64,000 nt of DNA from contig JBMNFI010000002.1 of NCBI GenBank assembly GCA_050949225.1, positions 248,001 to 312,000 on the forward strand, given 5' to 3'. This document shows, in pieces, positions 25,788 to 35,040 of this stretch. Below the pieces are notes generated by a model that made no database searches, was not told the origin of the DNA, and was given only the letters and a program-made list of their open reading frames with translations. A program made the translations under genes and the position numbers. Position 1 is the stretch's first letter; every line of letters starts with the position of its first letter. The DNA comes from JBMNFI01 sp050949225 (GTDB lineage Bacteria > Bacillota > Dehalobacteriia > UBA4068).

Positions 25788-26471
25788 TTAGCCTCCTATT
25801 TTGTATCCTACACTACGAACCGTTTCAATGTAGGAGCCGGCTTTGCCCAGCTTTTGTCGCAGGGTTTTTATGTGCATGTCAACAGTGCGTGTTTCACCGA
25901 CAAAATCAAGCTCCCAGACGTGAGAAATTATTTTTTCGCGACTGAGCACAATTCCTTGATTATGTAATAAATAAGCCAATAACTCAAATTCTTTATAGGT
26001 TAATTGAATGGGTTTATCAGCAACATAGACCAAGCGTTTGTCAAGGCTTACCTGCAGATCCTTATACTCTAAAATAGTAAATGCTTTAAGTTCGTAATCA
26101 TGACGTCTAAGGATCGCTTTGACACGTGAAATCAGTTCCAATACGCTAAAAGGTTTTTTTATATAATCATCAGCACCCATATCCAAACCTTTGATAATAT
26201 CATATTCTGTGGTTTTGGCGGTAAGCATGATTACCGGGATATTTTCGCTGGATTCATTATTTTTTATTTTCTGTAAAATGCTCAGCCCGTCCTCATCAGG
26301 AAGCATAATGTCTAGGATTATTAAGTTTGGAAGCCGTTTTTGCTGTGCGGCAAAGAATGATGCGCCATCGTTAAAGCCGTTGACAACATAATCGCTGTTT
26401 TCCAGAGCATAAGTAATCAACTTTCTGATATTTTCATCATCTTCAACAATATAGATAAGTTGTTCAGGCAT
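25788..26471 (-). CDS. phoB: Phosphate regulon response regulator (OmpR family)
   Basis: 227 residues starting at MPEQLIYIVEDDEN, which matches family N-termini; the frame is also open from 26498, overlapping phoU more deeply. Receiver domain with the phospho-acceptor Asp in LIILDIMLPDEDG, the conserved Thr/Lys (MLTAKT, KPFSV) and a C-terminal winged helix (LTYKEFELLAYLL, TVDMHIKTLRQKLG). It should activate the upstream pst operon through the repeats at 30720-30759. The start overlaps the phoU stop, indicating translational coupling. Confidence 0.93.
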   Translation of the reverse strand: MPEQLIYIVEDDENIRKLITYALENSDYVVNGFNDGASFFAAQQKRLPNLIILDIMLPDEDGLSILQKIKNNESSENIPVIMLTAKTTEYDIIKGLDMGADDYIKKPFSVLELISRVKAILRRHDYELKAFTILEYKDLQVSLDKRLVYVADKPIQLTYKEFELLAYLLHNQGIVLSREKIISHVWELDFVGETRTVDMHIKTLRQKLGKAGSYIETVRSVGYKIGG

Positions 26472-27132
26472 TTTGAGTATTTCTTTCTTTTTTGTCATGT
26501 TTGCCGGTGATTGAAAAAACTACCCAGCCGGCAATATTTACCGCATGATCGCCGATTCTTTCCAGATATTTGGCAATTAGTAAAAGATCTACAGCTTGTT
26601 CACCATTTTTGGAATCTTTTTGGATAAGGTTAATCAGGTCATTTTTGATAATATCAAATAAATTATCTACAACATCATCATATTTGATTACCGCACGTGC
26701 CTTTTCTTTGTCACGAGTAATAAAAGCATCAATACAATCCTTAACCATTTTTATGGTAGCTTCAGCCATCATCGGGATATGGACAATCTTTTTGATATAT
26801 TCTACATTGACTAATCTTAAAGTCAGTTCGGAAATATCAGCAGCCTGATCCCCGATGCGCTCCATATCAGTAACCATTTTGAGTGCACTGGAAATTAAAC
26901 GCAGGTCAGATGCTACGGGTTGTTGTTTTAGTAATAGCTTAAGGCAGCGGCGCTCGATATCACGTTCCTTATGGTTAACCGCTATATCATCTTCCACCAC
27001 TTTGGCGGCTAATTCAGCATTTTGCGTGCGTAAGGCCTCTGTGGAATTTTTGATAGCCTCTTCAATTAAGCTACCCATCTCGATTAAATCATTATTCAAG
27101 TTGTCTAATTCTTGGTCAAATCTACTTCTCAT
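26464..27132 (-). CDS. phoU: Phosphate transport/signalling regulator PhoU
   Basis: 222 residues made of two PhoU three-helix repeats (RFDQELDNLNNDLIEMGSLI; RCLKLLLKQQPVASDLRLIS; second copy ending KYLERIGDHAVNIAGWVVF). PhoU links the Pst transporter to PhoR, damping kinase activity when phosphate is sufficient. AAAGGAG lies upstream of the ATG. It sits between pstB and phoB, giving one run pstSCAB-phoU-phoBR. Confidence 0.95.
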   Translation of the reverse strand: MRSRFDQELDNLNNDLIEMGSLIEEAIKNSTEALRTQNAELAAKVVEDDIAVNHKERDIERRCLKLLLKQQPVASDLRLISSALKMVTDMERIGDQAADISELTLRLVNVEYIKKIVHIPMMAEATIKMVKDCIDAFITRDKEKARAVIKYDDVVDNLFDIIKNDLINLIQKDSKNGEQAVDLLLIAKYLERIGDHAVNIAGWVVFSITGKHDKKERNTQNA

Positions 27133-27170
27133 TAGAGGTTCTCCTTTAATAACGGGGACATTCTATTAAA

Positions 27171-27932
27171 CTAACCAAAACGTCCTGTAATATAGTCCTC
27201 CGTTCGTTTATCTTTAGGGATAGAAAACAAGGTTTGCGTTTTAGCATACTCCACAATTTCTCCTAAAAGAAAGAAAGCGGTTCGGTCAGAGATGCGGGTT
27301 GCCTGTTGCATATTATGAGTTACTATAATTATAGTATACTTTTTTTTCAACTCTAAAGCAAGTTCCTCAATTTTCATCGTAGAAATAGGATCTAAGGCGC
27401 TGGTTGGTTCATCCATTAAAAGCACCTCCGGCTCAATTGCCAGAGCCCGAGCGATACATAATCTTTGCTGTTGGCCGCCTGATAAACCTAAAGCATTTTC
27501 TTTAAGGCGATTTTTAACCTCGTCCCAGATGGCGGCATTACGCAGGCTTCTTTCCACAATTTCATTTAAAAGGACTTTAGAACGGACACCATGAGTGCGT
27601 GGGCCATAAGCAATATTGTCATAAATACTCATCGGAAAAGGATTTGGTTTTTGAAAAACCATGCCAACCCTTTTACGCAGGATATTAATATCCAGTTCTG
27701 TGTAAATATTCTCTTTATCCAGTAATATCTCGCCATAAATTTTGCATTCCGGAATGAGATCATTCATCCGATTCAGGGTCTTTAAAAAGGTTGATTTTCC
27801 GCAGCCGGAAGGGCCAATAAGAGAGGTAATAATATTTTCCGGGATATCGATGTTAATATTTTTGAGGGCTTGAAAATCACCATAATAAAGATCCAGATTA
27901 TTCACAATAAATTTATTTATAAGTTTATCCAT
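27171..27932 (-). CDS. pstB: Phosphate ABC transporter ATP-binding protein
   Basis: 253 residues from the ATG at 27932; an ATG two codons earlier is closer to the AGAGGA than is usual. Walker A GPSGCGKST, signature LSGGQQQRLCIARAL, Walker B VLLMDEPTSALD and the H-loop IIVTHNMQQA are intact. The pst-specific TLNRMNDLIPECKI stretch identifies it. ATPase of the high-affinity phosphate importer, cytoplasmic face of the membrane. Confidence 0.96.
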   Translation of the reverse strand: MDKLINKFIVNNLDLYYGDFQALKNINIDIPENIITSLIGPSGCGKSTFLKTLNRMNDLIPECKIYGEILLDKENIYTELDINILRKRVGMVFQKPNPFPMSIYDNIAYGPRTHGVRSKVLLNEIVERSLRNAAIWDEVKNRLKENALGLSGGQQQRLCIARALAIEPEVLLMDEPTSALDPISTMKIEELALELKKKYTIIIVTHNMQQATRISDRTAFFLLGEIVEYAKTQTLFSIPKDKRTEDYITGRFG

Positions 27933-27946
27933 TAGCATTAGTCCTC

Positions 27947-28825
27947 TTATGTTTTAGTAAATTTTTTGGCTATAAAAGCCGAAAACCAATTGATAGTTAA
28001 AACCAGCAATAATAAGATTACAGCCGTGGCATAAGCTTGGTCAGTGTTTAGTCCTTCACTGGACAGAGCGTACATATGAATGGCCAATGTACGCCCGGAG
28101 CCCATCAAGGAGGATGGTATTTGGGCCACGGTGCCTGCTGTATAAATTAAAGCTGCTGTTTCACCAATGACCCGACCAATGGCAAGGATGACCCCGGCCA
28201 AGACTCCTGGAATGGCCGCGGGAAGGACTATTCTAAAGACCGTACGTAGTTTGCCTGCACCTAAGCCAAAGCTGGCTTCCCTATAGGGATCCGGTACAGA
28301 CTTTAGTGCTTCTTCGGTGGTTCTGATTACCAAAGGAAGAATCATAATACCCAAAGTGAAGGCACCGGCCAATAGTGAAAATCCCCAACCCATGGCGGTT
28401 ACAAAGAAAAGTAAACCAAACAGACCATAAACGATAGAAGGAATACCGGAAAGGGTTTCCGTGGCCAGGCGAATAAAGCCGACAAATTTATTTTTACGAT
28501 CAGTATATTCCACCAGAAAAATAGCAGTAAAAATACCTAAAGGGGCGGCAATACCCAAAGATACCAAAGTTATTATAATAGTATTGATAATAGCAGGTAA
28601 CATCGAAACGTTTTCCGATGTGTAAGTGGCGGAAAACAGGGAAGGGGTTAAATAGGGAACCCCTTTAACCGTGATGTAGCTTAAAAGATAAATCAGGACG
28701 AAAAAGGTTATTAATGCACCTGTCATAACGACAAGTAAAAGGATCAGCGAAGAGGGGTTATTAAGATAATTTTTTATTTTTTGTTTTTTAGACAATTGAT
28801 TGACCGGTTGTCTAATTGTATTCAT
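27947..28825 (-). CDS. pstA: Phosphate ABC transporter permease PstA
   Basis: 292 residues, six predicted membrane helices and the permease EAA-like loop in EEALKSVPDPYREASFGLGAG. The FVLIYLLSYITVKGVPYLTPS and IPSIVYGLFGLLFF segments are typical of PstA. Its start overlaps the pstC stop by one base and has AAAGGAG upstream. It forms the membrane channel with PstC. Confidence 0.95.
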   Translation of the reverse strand: MNTIRQPVNQLSKKQKIKNYLNNPSSLILLLVVMTGALITFFVLIYLLSYITVKGVPYLTPSLFSATYTSENVSMLPAIINTIIITLVSLGIAAPLGIFTAIFLVEYTDRKNKFVGFIRLATETLSGIPSIVYGLFGLLFFVTAMGWGFSLLAGAFTLGIMILPLVIRTTEEALKSVPDPYREASFGLGAGKLRTVFRIVLPAAIPGVLAGVILAIGRVIGETAALIYTAGTVAQIPSSLMGSGRTLAIHMYALSSEGLNTDQAYATAVILLLLVLTINWFSAFIAKKFTKT

Positions 28826-29682
28826 TAGTTTATTCTCCTTTTTATAACAGCAAAAATCACATTAATAAGTAGGATAAAAACAAATAATACTACACCAGTT
28901 GCAATCAAGGCCTCACGGTGCAAATCAGCAGCATAACCCATCTCAATAACGATATTTGCGGTCATAGTGCGGACACCCGACAGGACATCTATCGGCATGC
29001 GAGCCTGGTTGCCGGCTACCATAATTACGGCCATTGTTTCGCCGATGGCTCGTCCAATACCCAGAACAATTCCGGCCAAAATGCCTGATTTAGCGGCCGG
29101 TAGAACGGTGCGAAAAATTGAACGTTCATGGGTGGCACCTAAAGCTAAGGATCCCTCATAATAGCTTTTGGGTACAGCACGGATAGCCGATTCACTGATG
29201 GCAATGATTGTCGGCAAGATCATAATTCCCAGCAAAATTGATGCCGCCAGGATACTGAAGCCTGTCCCACCGAAGATATCTCTAATCAAAGGTACCAGTA
29301 CCACTAAGCCGAAAAAACCATAAATAATAGAAGGAATCCCCGCCAAAAGATCCACGGCGGGTTTTAAGATTTTATATAATTTAGGTGGGCAGTATTTGGC
29401 CATGTAAATGGCTGTAAGGATACCTATGGGAACACCCACAATGATGGCGCCTACAGTGACATAAATGCTCCCCATAATCATGGGGAAGATGCCATAGGAG
29501 GCGGGAGCATCCGAGGGTGCCCAGTTTTCCCCTAGTAAAAAGTCAAATAACCCTATTTCCTTCATTGCCGGTATGCCATTTTTAAAAAGAAATAAGCAAA
29601 TTAGAGCAACAGCTGCAATGGCGACGCAGGCGCAAGTCAGGAAGACTATACTCATGAATTTTTCTTTGATGTGTGAATTCAT
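28825..29682 (-). CDS. pstC: Phosphate ABC transporter permease PstC
   Basis: 285 residues with six membrane helices. The loop SAIRAVPKSYYEGSLALGAT and GIPSIIYGFFGLVVLVPLIR identify a Pst permease; the longer periplasmic-side LLGENWAPSDAPASYGIFPM segment is characteristic of PstC. AGAGG lies 7 bases before the ATG. It lies 54 bases after pstS and is coupled to pstA. Confidence 0.95.
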   Translation of the reverse strand: MNSHIKEKFMSIVFLTCACVAIAAVALICLFLFKNGIPAMKEIGLFDFLLGENWAPSDAPASYGIFPMIMGSIYVTVGAIIVGVPIGILTAIYMAKYCPPKLYKILKPAVDLLAGIPSIIYGFFGLVVLVPLIRDIFGGTGFSILAASILLGIMILPTIIAISESAIRAVPKSYYEGSLALGATHERSIFRTVLPAAKSGILAGIVLGIGRAIGETMAVIMVAGNQARMPIDVLSGVRTMTANIVIEMGYAADLHREALIATGVVLFVFILLINVIFAVIKRRIN

Positions 29683-29735
29683 TAAATACCTCTCACTGAA
29701 TTAAGTAGATAGTCGCAGGCTAACTATTTAATATT

Positions 29736-30632
29736 TTAGAGAATTTCTTCCCAGGTTGTAATTACCCCGGAAAAAATATCATGGACTTGTTGGGTGGTCA
29801 ATCCGTCGATTGTATTCAAAGGATTTATGATCAAGGCAATGCCATCCATGGCAATGCCGATAGATGTCAGATCCCGGGCTTCACTGGCCTTTAATTCGCG
29901 GGAAGCCATGCCGAGATCACAGGTCCCCTCTTTGAGTGCGCTCATGCCGGCAGAAGAGTCACTTTGTTGTATTTCTATTTCAGCATGAGGATTAAGTTCC
30001 AGGTAAGCTTCTTTGAGTTTTTCCATAATAGGTGTTACAGAAGATGATCCGGCAACGACAATTTTGCCGGCGGGTTTTGTGCCTTTATAGGCGGGTGCCT
30101 CGTCATCGATTGCTATATAGATGTTTGCAATCACAGTTTGACCATCAGAGCTTAAAATAAAATCAATAAAGTCCTTAAGTAAACCGGTAGCTTCGCCTTT
30201 AGTGACAATATTGAAAGGGCGAGCTAACTTATAGCTACCGTTTTTGATATTTTGGCCGGTAGGCTCAACTTCATCAACTAAGATAGTTTTTACAGTTTCG
30301 TTAAGCGAGCCGAAGGAAACATAGCCAATGCTGTTTTTGTCACCGGCAATAGTAGCCATCATCACATCTGTTTTATGAGTAACAATGGCCTCTTTGGTGG
30401 TTTTATCTTGCCTGTTGCCGGCGGAATCCTTGACTTCGATGCCCAGTAATTCAATAAAAGTACCGCGAGTCCCTGAACCATCCTCGCGAGAGACCACAGT
30501 TATATTGCCGGAGGCGGGGGCGGGCTTGTCCTTTTCAGCATCAGTCCGGGTACAGGCCGTAAATAATATACAAGTTGATAATAGCGTGACTATCAATAGC
30601 TTAGCAAGTTTATTCTTGCCCATTATTAGCAT
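29736..30632 (-). CDS. pstS: Phosphate-binding lipoprotein PstS
   Basis: 298 residues from the ATG at 30632, chosen because AAGGAAGG lies 9 bases upstream and the signal peptide begins there; the frame is open to 30686. Lipobox LFTAC. The binding protein has two similar lobes: ITVVSREDGSGTRGTFIEL near the N-terminus and KIVVAGSSSVTPIMEKLKEA further on, with the phosphate-contacting QSDSSAGMSALKEGTCDLGM. It captures phosphate outside the membrane. The two lobe segments occur in the reverse of the order I expect for PstS (GSS segment first), which hints at a permuted or divergent arrangement. Confidence 0.87.
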   Translation of the reverse strand: MLIMGKNKLAKLLIVTLLSTCILFTACTRTDAEKDKPAPASGNITVVSREDGSGTRGTFIELLGIEVKDSAGNRQDKTTKEAIVTHKTDVMMATIAGDKNSIGYVSFGSLNETVKTILVDEVEPTGQNIKNGSYKLARPFNIVTKGEATGLLKDFIDFILSSDGQTVIANIYIAIDDEAPAYKGTKPAGKIVVAGSSSVTPIMEKLKEAYLELNPHAEIEIQQSDSSAGMSALKEGTCDLGMASRELKASEARDLTSIGIAMDGIALIINPLNTIDGLTTQQVHDIFSGVITTWEEIL

Positions 30633-30704
30633 AGCTGTTATACCTTCCTTTTTGATTAACAGCACTATCTGATGATGATTGATCAAAACAGCACTAATAA
30701 ATAT

Positions 30705-30759
30705 ATTATAAAGGTTTATTGTAAAACTCTTATGTCTTTTATTGTAAAAAGCATGTAAA
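30705..30759 (-). promoter_or_regulatory. pst promoter with Pho-box-like TTTACA repeats
   Basis: On the minus strand three TTTACA elements (complements of TGTAAA at 30754, 30743 and 30720) plus a weaker one near 30733 occur at steps of roughly 10-13 bases, upstream of a TATAAT (30710-30705). The expected -35 is poor, as in activator-dependent Pho promoters. The cognate regulator would be the PhoB at 25788-26471. Confidence 0.6.
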
Positions 30760-30765
30760 ATTTTT

Positions 30766-30798
30766 AAAAAGACTGATTCTCGATGAAACAGTCTTTTT
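30766..30798 (-). terminator. Terminator after leuS
   Basis: AAAAAGACTG (30766-30775) pairs with CAGTCTTTTT (30789-30798). It lies 24 bases beyond the leuS stop, with a U-run on the minus strand. The plus-strand Ts make it potentially bidirectional. Confidence 0.8.
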
Positions 30799-30821
30799 TT
30801 ATACCTATTTTGTTGTTAAGC

Positions 30822-33290
30822 TTACTTTACTACAATATTTACTAATTTGTTGGGTATAGCTATGATCTTGGCTACTTGTTTATTATTTAACCATTTGCCA
30901 AAATCAGCTTCCTCTTTAACTCTATTTTCCAGATCCTGTGGAGAAAGATCACAGGGAACTTGTAGTCTGGTTTTGATTTTTCCATTAACCTGGACAACTA
31001 TTTCTACGCTATCTTGAAGTAAGGCCTTTTCATCATAGGTGGGCCAGCTGTGCAGATGGATACTTTTTTGATTTCCGGATTGATACCATAATTCCTCCGT
31101 CAGATGGGGTGCAAAAGGAGCCAATAACAGTAGCATTTTTTCCAGAGCTTCCTCGGCAATAACCTTTTTGGGATGAGGGGTATCTAAATAACTATATAGT
31201 GAGTTAACCATTTCCATGATTGCAGCAATTGCCGTATTAAAGTTGAAACGTAAAGAAATATCGGCAGTGACCTTTTTAACAGCCGCATGGATAGCCCGTC
31301 GAGCATTTTTATCTGCCTCATCTAAATTAGTGCTGCTGTTGGTGATGCTCTTTAAAGCCTGAGCCAGACGCCAAAAACGGTTTAAAAAGCGATAGCAGCC
31401 TTCTACAGAATCATCATTCCATTCCAGATCTCTTTCCGGTGGTGAGGCAAAGAGGATGAAAATACGTGCAGTATCAGCACCATATTTGTGGATAATTTCT
31501 TCAGGACTGACTACATTACCTTTGGATTTACTCATTTTGCTGCCATCTTTTAAAACCATTCCTTGGGTTAGGAGATTGGCAAATGGTTCATCCGTAGAAA
31601 TTAGTTCCAGGTCATGCAGAACTTTGCAAAAAAAGCGAGCATACATTAAATGTAAAATGGCATGTTCCACACCGCCAATATATTGATCTACATTCATCCA
31701 ATAATCGGCTTTGTCTTTAGCAAAGGCTGCCTTGTCATTATGAGGATCACAATAGCGCAAAAAGTACCAAGAGGAACAAACGAAGGTATCCATTGTATCC
31801 ATTTCTCTTTCCGCTTGAGCGCCACAGATAGGGCAAGTTACTTGCTTGAAAGAGGGACTGGTTTTCAGCGGGGATTCGCCGGTGGGGGTAAATTCCACGT
31901 CGGTAGGTAAAAGTACGGGCAACTGTTCTTCAGGGACGGGAACTTCACCGCATTTGGCACAATAAACTATGGGGATAGGAGTACCCCAGTAACGCTGACG
32001 AGAGATTAACCAGTCGCGCAGACGATAATTAATGACTCGTTTACCAATCTTTTTGTCTTCTAGAGCTGCGGTAATTTTATGCCAGCCTTCCGGTTGATTT
32101 TTCAGACCGGAAAAGCCGGGAGAATTAATCAAAATACCCTCATCTTCATAAGCTTTGCTGAGAGTAGCAGTTTGCGAGTTAGGATCACAAATTACCTGTT
32201 TGATAGGGAGATTGTATTTGGTCGAAAACTCAAAGTCTCTTTGATCATGAGCCGGTACACCCATTACGGCTCCGGTGCCATAATCCATCAAAACATAGTT
32301 GGCAATCCAGATAGGGATTTTTTCACCTGTTAAGGGATTGATGGCATTAGCGCCTATTGGCAGACCTTCCTTTTCTAATTCAGTGGAGGTGCGGTCAATT
32401 TGTGATAGTTGTTGAACCTTTTTTACGAAGGCTTCTACTTTAGACTCATATTCAGTACCTTTGGATAGTTTTTGTACTAAAGGATGTTCCGGTGCCAGCA
32501 CCATATAAGTAACCCCGAAAATAGTATCTGGTCTGGTGGTGAAAACGGGCAAGGCATCGCCGAAAACACTGGTAAATTCGATTTGCACGCCTTCACTACG
32601 CCCGATCCAGTTTTCTTGCATGGTTTTAACTTTTTCAGGCCAGCCCGGTAAGGTGTTTAAATCGTCCAAAAGCCTTTGAGCGTAAGCGGTGATTTTGAAA
32701 AACCATTGGCTGAGCTCTTTTTTTTCTACCATACTTTCGCAGCGTTCACAGCCGCCATTGACCACTTGCTCATTAGCTAATACCGTAGCACAAGAGGGAC
32801 ACCAGTTGACAGCAGCCCTTTTTTTATAGGCAAGTCCTTTTTTATAAAACTGTAAAAACAACCATTGTGTCCAATGATAATAGTCTGAAAGGGAGGTCGC
32901 TATTTCTCTGCTCCAATCATAGCTTAGCCCCATTGTTTTCAGCTGTTCGCGCATATTTTTAATGTTTTCTCTGGTCCACGGATCGGGGTGAACTCCCCTT
33001 TGAATGGAAGCATTTTCTGCAGGCAGACCAAAAGAGTCCCAGCCCATCGGATGTAAAACGTTATAACCGGTCATTGTTTTATAACGAGATATAACATCAC
33101 CTATAGAATAATTGCGTACATGTCCCATATGCAGTTTGCCCGAAGGGTAGGGAAACATCTCTAAAAGATAATATTTCTGTTTACTTTTATCTTCAGTCAC
33201 CTCATGCAAATGGGTTTGCTCCCACTTTTCCTGCCATTTATTTTCAATAGTGTGAAAATCATATTTTTGTTCCTGGATTTTTACTTCCAT
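30822..33290 (-). CDS. leuS: Leucyl-tRNA synthetase
   Basis: 822 residues, class I synthetase. HIGH motif as PYPSGKLHMGHVRNY, zinc-like CPSCATVLANEQV and CERC, the CP1 editing domain (TTRPDTIFGVTYMVLAPEHP; DYGTGAVMGVPAHDQRDF), KMSKS in DGSKMSKSKGNV, and the C-terminal anticodon-binding and VQVNGKIKTRL parts. Standard bacterial LeuS length. GGAGG precedes the ATG. Only about 90 bases separate it from the next gene's end, so there is no room for a T-box leader. Confidence 0.97.
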   Translation of the reverse strand: MEVKIQEQKYDFHTIENKWQEKWEQTHLHEVTEDKSKQKYYLLEMFPYPSGKLHMGHVRNYSIGDVISRYKTMTGYNVLHPMGWDSFGLPAENASIQRGVHPDPWTRENIKNMREQLKTMGLSYDWSREIATSLSDYYHWTQWLFLQFYKKGLAYKKRAAVNWCPSCATVLANEQVVNGGCERCESMVEKKELSQWFFKITAYAQRLLDDLNTLPGWPEKVKTMQENWIGRSEGVQIEFTSVFGDALPVFTTRPDTIFGVTYMVLAPEHPLVQKLSKGTEYESKVEAFVKKVQQLSQIDRTSTELEKEGLPIGANAINPLTGEKIPIWIANYVLMDYGTGAVMGVPAHDQRDFEFSTKYNLPIKQVICDPNSQTATLSKAYEDEGILINSPGFSGLKNQPEGWHKITAALEDKKIGKRVINYRLRDWLISRQRYWGTPIPIVYCAKCGEVPVPEEQLPVLLPTDVEFTPTGESPLKTSPSFKQVTCPICGAQAEREMDTMDTFVCSSWYFLRYCDPHNDKAAFAKDKADYWMNVDQYIGGVEHAILHLMYARFFCKVLHDLELISTDEPFANLLTQGMVLKDGSKMSKSKGNVVSPEEIIHKYGADTARIFILFASPPERDLEWNDDSVEGCYRFLNRFWRLAQALKSITNSSTNLDEADKNARRAIHAAVKKVTADISLRFNFNTAIAAIMEMVNSLYSYLDTPHPKKVIAEEALEKMLLLLAPFAPHLTEELWYQSGNQKSIHLHSWPTYDEKALLQDSVEIVVQVNGKIKTRLQVPCDLSPQDLENRVKEEADFGKWLNNKQVAKIIAIPNKLVNIVVK

Positions 33291-33369
33291 CCCAATAATT
33301 CCTCCGCCCTTAATTTAACAAATTTCAACATTTCTATTTTACTACATCTTAAATTAATATTCAATCAGT

Positions 33370-33399
33370 AAAAAGCGGAAGCCTAGGCTTCCGCTTTTT
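33370..33399. terminator. Terminator at the end of the TrxR-like gene
   Basis: A 30-bp perfect palindrome (A5-GCGGAAGCCT / AGGCTTCCGC-T5) overlaps the last codons and stop of the gene on the minus strand. Confidence 0.8.
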
Positions 33400-34336
33400 T
33401 TATTGTCTCATCTATATAATCACTAGCTGCCGTAGCGGCGATGACCCCATCTGAGGCGGCCGTTACAACTTGTCTTAGATATTTATCACGAATATCACCT
33501 GCCGCAAAGACACCGGGGATGGAGGTTTGCATTTTTTCATCAGTAATGATATAACCATCTAAGGTCATCTTTGTTTTACCGCGCAGTAAATTGCTTTGAG
33601 GCTCCATGCCCGTGAAAAAGAAGATGCCGTCGGCCGGATATTCACTAATTTCCGAGGTTTTTCTTTCTTGTAAAACTACTGATTTGACTATCTCGGTTCC
33701 TTTAATCTCTAAAAGATGATAGTCCCAGTACAGCTTAATTTTTTCGGGGTATTTTTTTTGCAGATCTATAAATTGATCGGCCTGGTCAATATGTTCTTTT
33801 TCATGAGGCAGGACAATGTTAACGTGTTTGGCAAAATCACATAATTTTTCCGTTTCTTCAATAATCTGCTGTCCAATGCCATAAATATATACTTCTTTGT
33901 TTTCAAAGAAAGGAGCATCACAGGTGATACAATAAGAAACACCTCTGCCCATTAGCTCTTTTTTCCCCGGAATATCCATTTTTACCGGTAGAATGCCACC
34001 ACAAATGATAATAGCATAAGCCTGATAGGTGCGGCCTTTGAGGGTGGTAACTGTTTTAACATCCCCTTCCAGCTGCAGATCTATTACATCATCACGCTTT
34101 ATTTTTACACCAAAGTCCATGGCTTGAGTTACCCATTGCTCCATCAGATCGGATCCGCTGCTCTCAGAAGAGGTGCCGGGGTAATTGCTGAGTTTTTTGG
34201 CTTTGGCTGCTTGTCCTCCCGGGACATCTTTTTCTAAAAGCAGCAGGTTCATTTTTGCTCTGGCCGCATAGATAGCGGCAGATAAACCCGCCGGACCGCC
34301 GCCAATGATTAAGACATCGTAGATATTATTAGTCAT
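33383..34336 (-). CDS. Thioredoxin reductase-like flavoprotein, probably not NADPH-dependent
   Basis: 317 residues with the TrxR layout: FAD-binding IIGGGPAGLSAAIYAARA, redox-active CITC in the middle domain (SYCITCDAPFF), and the C-terminal FAD motif GVFAAGDIRDKYLRQVVTAA. The NADPH domain is abnormal. The usual GGGDSA is GIGQQI, and the HRRxxxR that binds the 2'-phosphate is LPHEKEH. This matches what is known of ferredoxin-dependent flavin thioredoxin reductases (FFTR) of clostridia; NADH or another donor is possible. It would reduce thioredoxin in the cytoplasm. Monocistronic between a terminator and the divergent chromate transporter genes. Confidence 0.82.
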   Translation of the reverse strand: MTNNIYDVLIIGGGPAGLSAAIYAARAKMNLLLLEKDVPGGQAAKAKKLSNYPGTSSESSGSDLMEQWVTQAMDFGVKIKRDDVIDLQLEGDVKTVTTLKGRTYQAYAIIICGGILPVKMDIPGKKELMGRGVSYCITCDAPFFENKEVYIYGIGQQIIEETEKLCDFAKHVNIVLPHEKEHIDQADQFIDLQKKYPEKIKLYWDYHLLEIKGTEIVKSVVLQERKTSEISEYPADGIFFFTGMEPQSNLLRGKTKMTLDGYIITDEKMQTSIPGVFAAGDIRDKYLRQVVTAASDGVIAATAASDYIDETIKKAEA

Positions 34337-34461
34337 ATATTTATCCTCACAATTTAGTATTATTTCTATTTTACCAAGATCAGGCTATTTTAGCAATTAT
34401 TTATTTAGGAAATATTACATATTTAGTAGTATAATTAAAATTAAAGCAAAGGAGGGGTGAT

Positions 34462-35040
34462 ATGCCTGAGCAAAGACAGTCATTGCTGCAGATTTTTTTA
34501 GTTTTTTGTAAGATAGGTGCTATTTTAATTGGTGGGGGTATAGCTATGCTGCCTATTTTACAAAAGGAAGTGGTAGAAAAAAAGGGCTGGTTGGACCAAC
34601 AGCAGTTTATTGATATGATTGCCATTACTAACTCTTCACCGGGACCATTTGCTTTAAATGCTGCCGTTTTTTTAGGTTATCGGTTACGGAAGGTGTTAGG
34701 GGCGGTGGTGGCTATTTTTGCCGTGGTTTCAGTACCTTTAGTGGTGGTAATTTTATTGGCAAATCTACTTTTGCAAAATATTGATAATGTGTGGGTAAAT
34801 AAATTTTTTGCCGGAGCCAGACCAGCGGTGGCCGGCATGATCATTGCCATGGTTATCAAAATGGCGAGCACAATCATTAAGTCTCAATTTGATGTAATAG
34901 CCATGATAGTGGCTTTTGTGTTGTTGCTTTTGAGTCCGTTGCATCCTTTTTTAATTATTGTGGCAGGTGCTGTAGCAGGCATCCTTTTTTCAAACTATCA
35001 AAATAAAAAGCCACAAAAGCCTGATAGGGTGGTGTCATGA
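34462..35040 (+). CDS. Chromate transporter, first short CHR subunit
   Basis: 192 residues, one CHR domain with about six membrane helices. GGGIAMLPILQKEVVEKKGW and ITNSSPGPFALNAAVFLGYR (the PGP motif) are characteristic. The gene overlaps the next CHR gene by ATGA, the usual arrangement of short-chain CHR pairs that act as a heterodimer; long ChrA proteins are their fusion. Substrates in anaerobes may be anions other than chromate. AAAGGAGG precedes the ATG. Confidence 0.88.
   Translation: MPEQRQSLLQIFLVFCKIGAILIGGGIAMLPILQKEVVEKKGWLDQQQFIDMIAITNSSPGPFALNAAVFLGYRLRKVLGAVVAIFAVVSVPLVVVILLANLLLQNIDNVWVNKFFAGARPAVAGMIIAMVIKMASTIIKSQFDVIAMIVAFVLLLLSPLHPFLIIVAGAVAGILFSNYQNKKPQKPDRVVS

Noticed and set aside
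33291..33369. T-box leader for leuS
   Set aside because: The gap to the next gene is under 90 bases and contains no T-box sequence or antiterminator.
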